Source of the DNA: an uncultured Pseudovibrio sp.
GTDB lineage: Bacteria; Pseudomonadota; Alphaproteobacteria; Rhizobiales; Stappiaceae
Assembly: GCA_947502585.1 (NCBI GenBank)
Contig: CANNAV010000029.1
Span: 1 to 35,344 of the forward strand
Direction: 5' to 3'
DNA length: 35,344 nt
In this document: one piece after another, positions 1-7,076 of the stretch
Numbering within the stretch: position 1 is the stretch's first letter
Layout of the letters: each line of letters begins with the position of its first letter
Made by a program: the position numbers and the translations under genes
The notes under the pieces: generated by a model
What the model was told of the DNA's origin: nothing
What the model saw: only the letters and a program-made list of their open reading frames with translations
The model's database searches: none

Positions 1-2
1 GT

Positions 3-446
3 AGTTATGAGACAACTGCGTTGGTTGGCGGGTATCTGGAGGGTCTTAAAGAAACCGGTGATCCTTTTGTGGTTCAGCGCATTCTTAAATCTGCGGAGGT
101 GACGGGTAAAGAGATGGAAGAGGCACGCTCCAAGCGGGCGGAAGCAATTCGTGCCTTTAAAGAGATGGCGGGCAAGTATGATATTCTGATTGCACCGACA
201 GTGCCGATTGTGGCGCCGCTGCTTGAGGATGCTGCCAGTAAGCCCGAAAAGTCTGGCTCTCAGCTTTCGCAGAATACGCGGGCGGTGAACTGGGTTGACG
301 GGTGTGCTGCAACCATTCCCATGAACCTGCATGGCACACCGGGGACAGGGCTGATGCTGATCGGGCGGGCTGGACAGGACTGGCATGTGCTTGAAATGGC
401 AAGCCTGATTGACAAGGTGGTCGCTCCTGCGCGACTAAAGGACTGA
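3..446 (+). CDS. Amidase (amidase-signature family), C-terminal part only
   Basis: The gene enters from the left edge in frame 3, so only its last 147 codons are present. The translation has the tail typical of amidase-signature enzymes: a helical stretch rich in Glu/Lys/Arg, then 'YDILIAPTVP' (the conserved D-x-hydrophobic-x-x-PT-x-P block), then an 'IPMNLHGTPGTGLMLIGR' segment that resembles the usual 'PAxSVPxGxxxGLPxGxQ' block. The Ser-cisSer-Lys catalytic core lies outside the window, so the substrate cannot be told. Family members hydrolyse amides or act as GatA-type subunits; the divergent tail makes a stand-alone amidase more likely than GatA. It is followed within 5 bases by a palindromic intergenic repeat. 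Confidence 0.8.
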   Translation, partial: SYETTALVGGYLEGLKETGDPFVVQRILKSAEVTGKEMEEARSKRAEAIRAFKEMAGKYDILIAPTVPIVAPLLEDAASKPEKSGSQLSQNTRAVNWVDGCAATIPMNLHGTPGTGLMLIGRAGQDWHVLEMASLIDKVVAPARLKD

Positions 447-450
447 TTTA

Positions 451-491
451 AGCGTGTTCCTATCCGAAAACCGGAACCACTTTTCGGGAAT
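451..491. repeat. Palindromic intergenic repeat, cut at its right end by IS256
   Basis: The element starts AGCGTGTTCC and has inner arms CCGAAAA (464-470) and TTTTCGG (481-487) around a 10-base loop. The expected right outer arm, the complement of GCGTGTTCC, is not there: after GGGAAT the left end of the IS256 element begins. The same AGCGTGTTCC head occurs at 5160-5169, again just after a stop codon. The style matches dispersed palindromic repeats known from Rhizobiales. Confidence 0.55.
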
Positions 492-1714
492 GAGCTATAA
501 CTGAATCTGGTGTATGGGGCTTTTGAACCAGCAGCGTGTCGGGTTGATTGATGACTGACTCAACAACTCAACCACCTGGTGATATGCCACCATGGATAAG
601 GATAATGTTCCTGAACCTGGCCGTCAAATTGCTGTTTTTGATGATCTGCTGACGCAGATGCTGCGCGAAGGGGCGATGAAGTTGTTGCAACAAGCTGTTG
701 AAGTAGAACTCCACTCAGCCCTTGTGCCACCCTATGTACGTAAGGCCAAAAGTCTGGAAGCGGCCTTGCCGTGGCTTTACCTCAAAGGGGTTTCCAGCGG
801 AGAAATGGAAGAGGTTCTGAAGGTTTTGGTTGGAGCGCAGGCGACAGGTCTTTCAGCAAGCACGGTCTCTCGACTGAAAAAGGAATGGAAGGGCGAGTAT
901 GAGGAATGGCGCCAGGCCGACCTCGACAAGGACGAGTGGGTCTATATCTGGGTGAATGGCATTTACAGTGGCTTACTGGCAGAAGATGTCAAGTTGTGCA
1001 CACTGGTGGTGATTGGCGTTAATGCGCTGGGACAAAAGAAGTTTCTTGCTATCGAGGACGGCGTGCGCGAGAGCACACAGAGCTGGCGCGAAGTGCTGGT
1101 GAAGCTGAAGGAGCGTGGCATGAATGCGCCAAAGCTGGCGATTGGAGATGGGGCCATGGGGTTCTGGGGCGCCCTTGATGAGGTTTATAGCGCTACCCGT
1201 CACCAGCGCTGCTGGGTTCATAAGACAAACAACATCGTGGGCTACCTGCCAAAATCTGTGCAGGACAAGGCAAGAACTGCCGTCAAAGATATCTGGATGG
1301 CACCGACAAGAGCAGAGGCAGAAACAGCTTTTGATCTGTTTGTGGAACAGTTTGAAGGCAAGTATCCCAAAGCTGCGGAATGCCTGCTCAAAGATCAGCA
1401 TGATCTTCTGAACTTCTATGACTTTCCGCAGATGCACTGGCAGTCTATTCGCACTTCTAACCCGATTGAATCCACGTTCGCCACCATCAGGCACCGTACA
1501 AAACGTTCAAAGGGATGTCTTAACAGAGACGGTATGCTGCACATGATGTTCAAACTCAGCCAGTGTGCACAAGGGAGCTGGCGAAAGCTGCGCGGATTCG
1601 CTGATCTTGGCAAAGTCATCGCTGGCATCAATTTCAAAGATGGTATCGAACAAGCTGAGCCCGATCAAAAAGCTGCTTAAGCAAAATCTCATACACCAGA
1701 ATAGACAATAGCTC
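492..1714 (+). mobile_element. IS256-family insertion sequence (decayed)
   Basis: The transposase gene is flanked by imperfect terminal inverted repeats. The left one starts GAGCTAT at 492 and shares CTGGTGTATG (507-516) with the complement of 1690-1699; the right one ends ATAGCTC at 1714. About 23 of the outer 34 positions match. No 8- or 9-base target duplication is visible next to these ends, so at least one flank has been rearranged since insertion. On the right the element abuts the broken IS630 transposase; on the left it cuts a palindromic repeat. Confidence 0.75.
592..1680 (+). CDS. IS256-family (mutator-type) transposase, probably inactive
   Basis: The 362-residue protein has clear IS256 signatures: 'PPYVRKAKS', 'LPWLYLKGVSSGE', 'GDGAMGFW', 'HQRCWVHK' and 'TSNPIESTFATIRHRT'. 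Family members run to about 400 residues. The segment that normally lies between the N-terminal 'LLQQAVE' helix and 'LVPPYVRK', roughly 40 residues of the DNA-binding region including the 'VPRVRDR' block, is missing without loss of frame. The first catalytic acid, normally in 'YIWVDGI', reads 'YIWVNGI' here (Asn122, codon AAT at 955-957). The second Asp (Asp186 in GDGAMG) and the Glu in 'NPIES' are present, and the 64-residue spacing fits the family. With Asp122 lost, strand transfer should be abolished, so I infer a dead copy that still has an open frame. Confidence 0.85.
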   Translation: MDKDNVPEPGRQIAVFDDLLTQMLREGAMKLLQQAVEVELHSALVPPYVRKAKSLEAALPWLYLKGVSSGEMEEVLKVLVGAQATGLSASTVSRLKKEWKGEYEEWRQADLDKDEWVYIWVNGIYSGLLAEDVKLCTLVVIGVNALGQKKFLAIEDGVRESTQSWREVLVKLKERGMNAPKLAIGDGAMGFWGALDEVYSATRHQRCWVHKTNNIVGYLPKSVQDKARTAVKDIWMAPTRAEAETAFDLFVEQFEGKYPKAAECLLKDQHDLLNFYDFPQMHWQSIRTSNPIESTFATIRHRTKRSKGCLNRDGMLHMMFKLSQCAQGSWRKLRGFADLGKVIAGINFKDGIEQAEPDQKAA

Positions 1715-1732
1715 ACGGTTCGCCGGGTACTA

Positions 1733-2344
1733 AAAAAACGCGCTCAAACCGCACAGGAACCGCTATTGGGTAATCCCGCCCAAAGCCAATGCAGCCTTTG
1801 TTGCTGCGATGGAAGACGTGCCGTAGGTCTGCACCCGCCCCTGTCATCCGGCCCGCCCTCTGGTCTGCCTGGACGAGACCCGCAGGCCGATCCCGATACG
1901 GCCTGGGCGAGAAGTGCGCTTCGACTATGAATACGAGCGCGCCGGTGTGGCCAGCTTGTTCATGCTGTTTGCCCCGCCTTAAGGCTGGTGCCATGTCCCC
2001 GTTCCCAGGCGTTTGGCCGCGATCGATTACGCTCTTATCCTCGAGGACCTTTCCGATACTGTTTTTCCCCCGCCGGGGCTCGCTGTATCGCCAACCGTTT
2101 TGAGTGGCACTACACACCCAAACATGGTTCATGGCTCAACATCGCAGAATGTGACCTGAGCACTCGCGCAGGACAGTGCCTCGACAGGCGCATCCCCGGT
2201 AACGACACCCTGGAAGCTGAAATCAAGGCATGGGAAATCGAATGAAACACCGCAGAGGGAAAGGTAAACCGGCGCTTCTCAACTAAGGATGTCCGTATCA
2301 AACTGGCTCATCTTTACCCCAAACAGACTGAAACAAAGGACTAG
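1733..2344 (+). pseudogene. IS630-family transposase remnant 1 (frameshifted, internally deleted)
   Basis: Pieces of one IS630 transposase lie in several frames. They read, in order: 'NALKPHRNRYWVIPPKAN' (from about 1740), 'AAFVAAMEDV', 'LVCLDETRRP', 'VRFDYEYERAGVASLFMLFAPP', then after frame changes 'RFEWHYTPKHGSWLN', 'QCLDRRIPGNDTLEAEIKAWE' and 'RFSTKDVRIKLAHLYP', ending with TAG at 2342-2344. The segment that should carry the second catalytic Asp ('QDNLNTH') is deleted at about 2070-2090: the text jumps from the 'DLSDTVFPP' region to 'ARCIANRFEW'. A stop also interrupts the frame after 'MEDVP' (near 1825). It cannot make a transposase. Confidence 0.85.
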
Positions 2345-2778
2345 AGCCCTGTAAGAACCATATGCGGTTCACCATCAGAGGTCTTTTCACTGGTCATGCC
2401 ATCTGCATTCACTGTGCAAGTCACTCGTTTGCGATAAGCGGAAAAGCTTTCAAAGCTCACCACATCGACGGGCTCATCAAAGTGCAATGTCAGGCGCACC
2501 CGGCACACTGCCGCTGAGCTTTGAACACCAATGACTTCTGCAGCGAACCTGCGTCCAAGATACTTGCCAGCGACCCGGTCTCCGGGCCGCAAGAACAACA
2601 CTGGTGGGTGGTTACCAACGGCTGCATAAAGGGTATTCCAGTCCCTGTAACCTTGCTGGCGGGCAATAAGCTCAAGGGTTTGGGAGTGCGAAATAGCTTC
2701 ACCGCGATTTTCCAGCGCAGTACGCAATTGCTTCGCTTGCGCTTTGAGCGCGGAAAGAGAAGGAAGAGATCCGTTCAT
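2341..2778 (-). CDS. Small Glyoxalase_8-domain protein of unknown function
   Basis: The 145-residue cytoplasmic protein has no signal peptide or membrane segment. The N-terminal half ('LSALKAQAKQLRTAL', 'ISHSQTLELIARQQGYRDWNTLYA') matches the small family annotated as glyoxalase superfamily protein (Glyoxalase_8). The C-terminal half carries 'RPGDRVAGKYLGRRF', 'FDEPVDVVSFESFSAYRKRV' and 'SDGEPHMVL', also usual in that family. No catalytic activity is established for it as far as I know. The start is supported by GAGG seven bases before ATG on the minus strand. The gene is intact although IS remnants surround it, and its TAG stop shares the four bases CTAG (2341-2344) with the stop of the convergent IS630 remnant. 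Confidence 0.75.
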   Translation of the reverse strand: MNGSLPSLSALKAQAKQLRTALENRGEAISHSQTLELIARQQGYRDWNTLYAAVGNHPPVLFLRPGDRVAGKYLGRRFAAEVIGVQSSAAVCRVRLTLHFDEPVDVVSFESFSAYRKRVTCTVNADGMTSEKTSDGEPHMVLTGL

Positions 2779-2806
2779 TTAATAGCCTCAAACTATGCGG
2801 GATCAA

Positions 2807-2860
2807 TTTGATGGAGCTCGCATTGCCATCAACCCGCTTATCTGGGCTGAAGTTGCATGT
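2807..2860 (+). pseudogene. Possible fragment of a PIN-domain (VapC-like) protein
   Basis: A short in-frame stretch reads 'FDGARIAINPLIWAEVA', which resembles the 'INPxIYAEVS' segment of PIN-domain proteins. Nothing upstream or downstream continues the fold, and the stretch is only about 18 residues long. The rest of 2861-3100 shows no gene I recognise on either strand. Confidence 0.25.
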
Positions 2861-3109
2861 TTTGTTTCAGGCTTCACCATGAGCGGTGCTCTGCGAGCGG
2901 CAGGAACCTGTACCCTTACCGCTCAAGCTACAGAGGATGATAGTTGCAGTCAAGGGCAACACATCGCGGTCAGGGTGATTCAATGAAAGTGCAGGCTGTT
3001 TTCGTTTGTCAGGAATGATATAGCTGTATCCCGATTGTCCTTAACCCTTCGATTGCCCTTGTTGGTGATTTTCCGACTTTTTTTGAGCAGTGTGAGGGGG
3101 AGCGCTTAT

Positions 3110-3773
3110 GGGTGTGAAAATATTTCCCGGGGCATGATCTGGCCGGTTTGTATAGCGATACTCACCAGGGGTAACATCCTTGTCGCGATGCATAATTTCG
3201 GTTGAGGCCTGAGATCTCTTCCGGTTCAGGATCTTTGAGGCTTGATATCAAATAGGTTATCCCGCCTCTGATGTGTTGGCGGTGGCGGGTGATCATTGCA
3301 ACGTAGCGGACGGTGGCCAGTTTGCCTGCGTTGCTTCACTCATGGCAGCGGCCGGCAGCAGAGCGATACTTCGCTGGTCAGTCCGGCTGTGTCCGGCATG
3401 CGGATTTTCCATCCATCGAAAGGTGACCGAGGGATAATGAGTGATCCGATCTGATGCCTGGGTCGCTGGTCAGGTTTCCAAAAGCTTGTGCCATTGCATC
3501 AGGATCAGGAATGCGCAGGAGTTCGGTAAGCGTTGCATGGTGAGGGGATTTCAGATGACGTGGGAAGCTAGGGCGTGTGAGCTGGCTATGTGACAGGTTG
3601 CGTCCCAAATGAAACGCTGCCAGCATGCCATGACGACCACTGAAAAGAGATAGCAACATCAGGCCCGGCAAAGCTTCCAGCGGATGTTGAAGGCCCTGTT
3701 TGCCACATGGATCAGGGACTTCTCTCAATACAGCTCTCAGAGATTTTGTTGGTTTCTTGCAATAATTTGTCAT
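3110..3773 (-). pseudogene. ISAs1-family transposase remnant (core deleted)
   Basis: On the minus strand 3773-3378 is open and reads as an ISAs1 transposase N-terminus: 'VLREVPDPCGKQGLQHPLEALPGLMLL', 'SPHHATLTELLRIPDPDAMAQAF' and 'LGHLSMDGKSACR', the last being the first catalytic Asp in its usual 'xxDGKxxRG' setting. Downstream, in shifted frames, 'ITYLISSL' (about 3260) and 'MHRDKDVTPGEYRYTNRPDHAPGN' (about 3135-3193, compare LHWxxDVTFxED) are the C-terminal part. The stretch between, which should hold about 150 residues of the catalytic core, is largely missing. Frame changes and stops rule out function. Confidence 0.75.
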
Positions 3774-3848
3774 GAAACCATAGATTCAGAATTCAAAGAA
3801 ATATTCAATAGGTTAATGAAAATTAATAAATCGCTCTGTCCGCTAATT

Positions 3849-4133
3849 TCATGCAGGGCCTCTGATTTTAGTACGGTTCGTTTTTCGCTCCGGGTTTAAC
3901 CAGACGGGTCCTGCTGGTAGCCGGTTCCGTGCTTTTCCTGACCATCGTTCTGGCTTTGGCTCCGGAGCCTTTTCATAGATCATGATGTGGTTGGCGAGAG
4001 ATGCCTGGTCTTGCCCCGAATGACGCGTATCGGGAGTACGATGCGGATCGCGCTTTGCAAGTGCTCGCTGTTATACCACCTGACGAATGACTTCACCCAG
4101 GTCTGGGCTTCAGCTTGAGTAGCAAATCCGCCG
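3849..4133 (-). pseudogene. IS3-family transposase remnant (C-terminal end)
   Basis: On the minus strand the sequence reads 'GFATQAEAQTWVKSFVRWYNSEHLQSAIRIVLP'. After one frameshift near 4035 it continues 'DTRHSGQDQASLANHIMIYEKAPEPKPERWSGKARNRLPAGPVWLNPER' and stops with TGA at 3849-3851. This is the C-terminus of an IS3-group OrfB integrase (compare 'FVRWYNxEHxHS' and 'ERWSGxxRNWxPxGxVxLNPE'). Residues before the WYN block, including the DDE core, are absent, because the neighbouring IS630 fragment starts at about 4138. Confidence 0.8.
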
Positions 4134-4137
4134 GGGG

Positions 4138-4445
4138 GCAATCAGGTGTACCCACAAGTATGAGAAAGTCAGAAAGTGGCTGGAACGTTTTCCGCGCTGG
4201 ACGTTTCACTTCATCCCGACGTCAGGTTCGTGGCTGTATGCTGTCGAGAGCTTCTTTGCCAAACTGACACGCCGGGCCCTCAAATACGGGGTCTTTCGAT
4301 CCATCGTCGATTTACAGACTGCCATCAACGGTTTCATCGACGGCACAACCAAAACAATGCAAAGCCATTGATCTGGAGAGTAAAACCAGATGACATCATC
4401 GCGACCAGAAACCGAGGGTTCCAAATGTTGGATTCAATCCATTGG
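4138..4445 (+). pseudogene. IS630-family transposase remnant 2 (C-terminal end)
   Basis: From about 4138 the plus strand reads 'AIRCTHKYEKVRKWLERFPRWTFHFIPTSGSWLYAVESFFAKLTRRALKYGVFRSIVDLQTAINGFI', the last third of an IS630-type DDE transposase including the 'GSWLxxVExFF' Glu. A frameshift near 4350 then leads to 'KPLIWRVKPDDIIATRNRGFQMLDSIH', which ends around 4442. It belongs to a different IS630 subgroup from the copy at 1733-2344. The first two catalytic acids are missing. The fragment ends only about 70 bases before the lysE-family start codon. Confidence 0.85.
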
Positions 4446-4512
4446 GAAACTTGCCCTGATTAGGAAGTTGAGGCATTGTGCGCTTCAGTTTTTTGAACGG
4501 ATGGAGCACTTT

Positions 4513-5139
4513 GTGATCCCAGTAGACATACTGGCTGGTTTCTTTACTGTCACCGTTTTGCTGGCATTAGCACCGGGCCCTGATAATATTTTCGTACTGA
4601 CACAGTCCGCAGTATGTGGTCGTATGGCAGGCATTGCTGTGACTTTTGGTCTGTGCACAGGCCTGATTTTTCATACAACGGCTGTAGCACTCGGTGTTTC
4701 TGCTATTTTTCAGGCGTCCGAACCGGCGTTTACCTTTGTCAAAGTACTCGGTGTTGGTTATCTGCTTTATCTCGCATGGGGTGCTTTCAGAGCGAAGCCA
4801 GAGCTCGTGCAACAAAATACGGTTGATCACTCTGCTTTGATCACTCTGTATCGCCGCGGGGTGATCATGAACATCACCAATCCAAAGGTCGCAATTTTCT
4901 TCCTTTCATTCTTCCCGCAGTTTGTTGATCCTGCTTACGGTCCTGTTATGGGGCAGTTCTTGCAGCTGGGTGCGGTATTTATGTTCTCGGCAATTCTGGT
5001 CTTTGGTTCAGTTGCCTTTGCAGCAGGCGCCATCGGTGATCGTTTGAGCAAGTCTGTAACTGCTCTGAAAGTTATGAATCGGATCGCATCCATTGTTTTT
5101 GTCGGAATGGCGCTGAAATTGGCAGCTGCTACCAGATAA
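4513..5139 (+). CDS. LysE/RhtB-family amino-acid exporter
   Basis: This inner-membrane protein of 208 residues has about six hydrophobic segments. The N-terminal 'LLALAPGPDNIFVLTQS' motif is the hallmark of LysE/RhtB exporters, and 'MNITNPKVAIFFLSFFPQFV' is the second conserved block. Members export amino acids or their derivatives; the substrate here is not readable. I chose the GTG at 4513 because GGAG stands six bases upstream and the protein then begins 'MIPVDILAG', as relatives do. ATG 4501 has no ribosome site, and the frame upstream of it is IS630 debris. The IS fragment sits directly upstream, so the native promoter may be lost or replaced. Confidence 0.85.
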   Translation: MIPVDILAGFFTVTVLLALAPGPDNIFVLTQSAVCGRMAGIAVTFGLCTGLIFHTTAVALGVSAIFQASEPAFTFVKVLGVGYLLYLAWGAFRAKPELVQQNTVDHSALITLYRRGVIMNITNPKVAIFFLSFFPQFVDPAYGPVMGQFLQLGAVFMFSAILVFGSVAFAAGAIGDRLSKSVTALKVMNRIASIVFVGMALKLAAATR

Positions 5140-5150
5140 ACCGAATATAG

Positions 5151-5217
5151 ACGCTTTAAAGCGTGTTCCGCCTGATTGGATTTAGGAATTTGCTCCTACA
5201 AAGATGTCAGAACACGC
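5151..5217. repeat. Palindromic intergenic repeat
   Basis: Just after the exporter stop codon lies the perfect palindrome ACGCTTTAAAGCGT (5151-5164), and GCGTGTTC (5161-5168) pairs exactly with GAACACGC (5210-5217). Inside, TAGGA (5183-5187) pairs with TCCTA (5194-5198). The AGCGTGTTCC head is shared with the element at 451. It could fold as a cruciform or as an RNA hairpin at the 3' end of the transcript. Confidence 0.55.
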
Positions 5218-5303
5218 GGCGAAAATGCAAATGAACGCGGTGTGCTCCGGATATAAAACAACAGAACATTTTCGACGGTTTTTATACTGTATGTTTTTCT
5301 GTC

Positions 5304-7043
5304 TTACTCAGCAGGTACCATTGATGTGTCCCTGGAGAATCGGTTGTTGCCGCGTTTCAAGCGGAACGTATCAGCACTTGTCTTCGCAAGCATAATCACC
5401 GGAATAATACCCACCAGCACAATGCAGAGGGCTGGCAGAGCTGCATCTTCAAACGCTTCACGAGAAGCTGCATTGTAAACCGTTGTTGCGAGTGTCTCGA
5501 AGTTAAACGGACGCAGAAGCAACGTTGCAGGGAGCTCTTTCATGCATTCAACGAAAGAAAGCAGTGTCGCGGAGAGAATAACCGGCTTCATCAACGGCAT
5601 ATGAACCCGGCCAAGGGTGCCCCAGGCAGTCTGACCCAGACTACGAGAGGCCATATCATAGTGTGGGGTGATTTTACCAAATCCGCCATTAATCTGCCCG
5701 TATGACATTGCCAGAAAACGCACGACATAGGCGTAGATGAGCGCAGTGCCAGATCCAATCAGCAGCAGGCCGGTACCAAAACCAAACAATGTTTCAAAGC
5801 CCTCTGAAATCACATTGTCCAGCGAAGCAACGGGGAGCAGAATGCCAACGGCCAGAATAGTTCCGGGAACCGCGTAACCAATTGAGGCTACACGGCCCAG
5901 TGTCGTGGTTACGTTGCCCGGAAACAGACGGCGGCGATAGGCAAGGGTCAGGCTGATGCCGATAGAAACAGCAGCGGCCACAGCAGCTAGCCACAGAGTA
6001 TTGCCAGCAGCAGCCCAGAGCGCCGGTTCAAACAGATCTTCTACACGGCGGCTCGCACGGTTGAGCAGAAGCAGGGAAGGAAAGACAAAACCAAGGATGA
6101 CAGGGATGGCACAAACAGCCACAGCGATCCAGCGGCGCCACCCTCTCATTTCGTAGCTTGGTAACGCCCGATAGGTTCCGGTTGTCTGGTGAAAACGCTG
6201 CTTTCGGCGGCCATAATACTCGATGAACATCAGTGCCAGCACAAACACCAGCATGATTGTTGCGATCTGAGCCGCGCCCGTCAGGTTAGAGCGATTGAGC
6301 CATGTGTCATAAACGGAAAATGTTAAGGTGTGTACGCCAAAGAAGGAGACGGCACCAATGTCGTTCAGGCACTCCATCAATGCAAGGGTCACACCAACCA
6401 CGATAGCAGGACGAGCCAGCGGCAAGGCGACCTTCCAGAACAAGCGAAATGGGCCTGCACCAAGAGTGCGGGACACATCCAGTGCGCAAGCAGATTGAAT
6501 AAGGAATGAGGCGCGGGCACTCAGATAAACATAAGGGTAGAGCACAAACCCCATGACAAACATGGCACCACCCAGCGAACGGATCTCAGGGAACCAGTAG
6601 TCACGAGAGGTCCTGAAGCCAAAGATATCGCGGAGCAGGCTTTGCACCGGACCTGTATAGTCCAGCAGTTCAACATAAGAGAACGCAATAATGTAGGTCG
6701 GGACTGCGAATGGCAACAACAGCGCCAGATCAAACCAGCGCCGCCCGGGGAAACGGCACATGGTAACCAGCCAAGCGGTGCTAACCCCCACAACAAACAC
6801 GATTACACCAACACCGACCATAAGCTGGAATGTGGTAGTAATTGAACGAGGCAGAATTGTTGATACAAGGTGCGGCCACAGATTACCCGAAGACCCCATA
6901 GCCATGACAACAATTGCAAAAACCGGCATCACAACGAGGCCGGTCAGAAAGTAGGTGCCAAACACAAGAAGCCGCTCCCCGTGAGTAGAGGGAGCGGCAG
7001 TTCTGTATTGTGGCGATCCACTATGTCCCTGTCTGGATGTCAT
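5304..7043 (-). CDS. fbpB: Iron(III) ABC transporter, two-domain permease (FbpB/AfuB type)
   Basis: The 579-residue inner-membrane protein is made of two fused permease units with about a dozen hydrophobic segments in all. Each half carries an EAA-type loop for contact with an ATPase: 'SRTLGAGPFRLFWKVALPLARPAI' in the first half and 'SRSLGQTAWGTLGRVHMPLMKPVI' in the second. This duplicated layout is typical of ferric-iron (FbpB/SfuB) and thiamin (ThiP) permeases. The gene for a ferric-iron binding protein lies 33 bases upstream on the same strand, which favours iron. No ATPase gene follows: after this stop comes only the LysE gene on the other strand, so the FbpC partner must be encoded elsewhere. 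The ATG at 7041-7043 is used. Confidence 0.85.
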   Translation of the reverse strand: MTSRQGHSGSPQYRTAAPSTHGERLLVFGTYFLTGLVVMPVFAIVVMAMGSSGNLWPHLVSTILPRSITTTFQLMVGVGVIVFVVGVSTAWLVTMCRFPGRRWFDLALLLPFAVPTYIIAFSYVELLDYTGPVQSLLRDIFGFRTSRDYWFPEIRSLGGAMFVMGFVLYPYVYLSARASFLIQSACALDVSRTLGAGPFRLFWKVALPLARPAIVVGVTLALMECLNDIGAVSFFGVHTLTFSVYDTWLNRSNLTGAAQIATIMLVFVLALMFIEYYGRRKQRFHQTTGTYRALPSYEMRGWRRWIAVAVCAIPVILGFVFPSLLLLNRASRRVEDLFEPALWAAAGNTLWLAAVAAAVSIGISLTLAYRRRLFPGNVTTTLGRVASIGYAVPGTILAVGILLPVASLDNVISEGFETLFGFGTGLLLIGSGTALIYAYVVRFLAMSYGQINGGFGKITPHYDMASRSLGQTAWGTLGRVHMPLMKPVILSATLLSFVECMKELPATLLLRPFNFETLATTVYNAASREAFEDAALPALCIVLVGIIPVIMLAKTSADTFRLKRGNNRFSRDTSMVPAE

Positions 7044-7076
7044 GGAATGGCTTCATCTCAGTTTACCTGTTGGAAT

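Noticed and set aside
484..1722. Target-site duplication flanking the IS256 element
   Set aside because: The eight bases outside the left end (TCGGGAAT) and the right end (ACGGTTCG) do not match.
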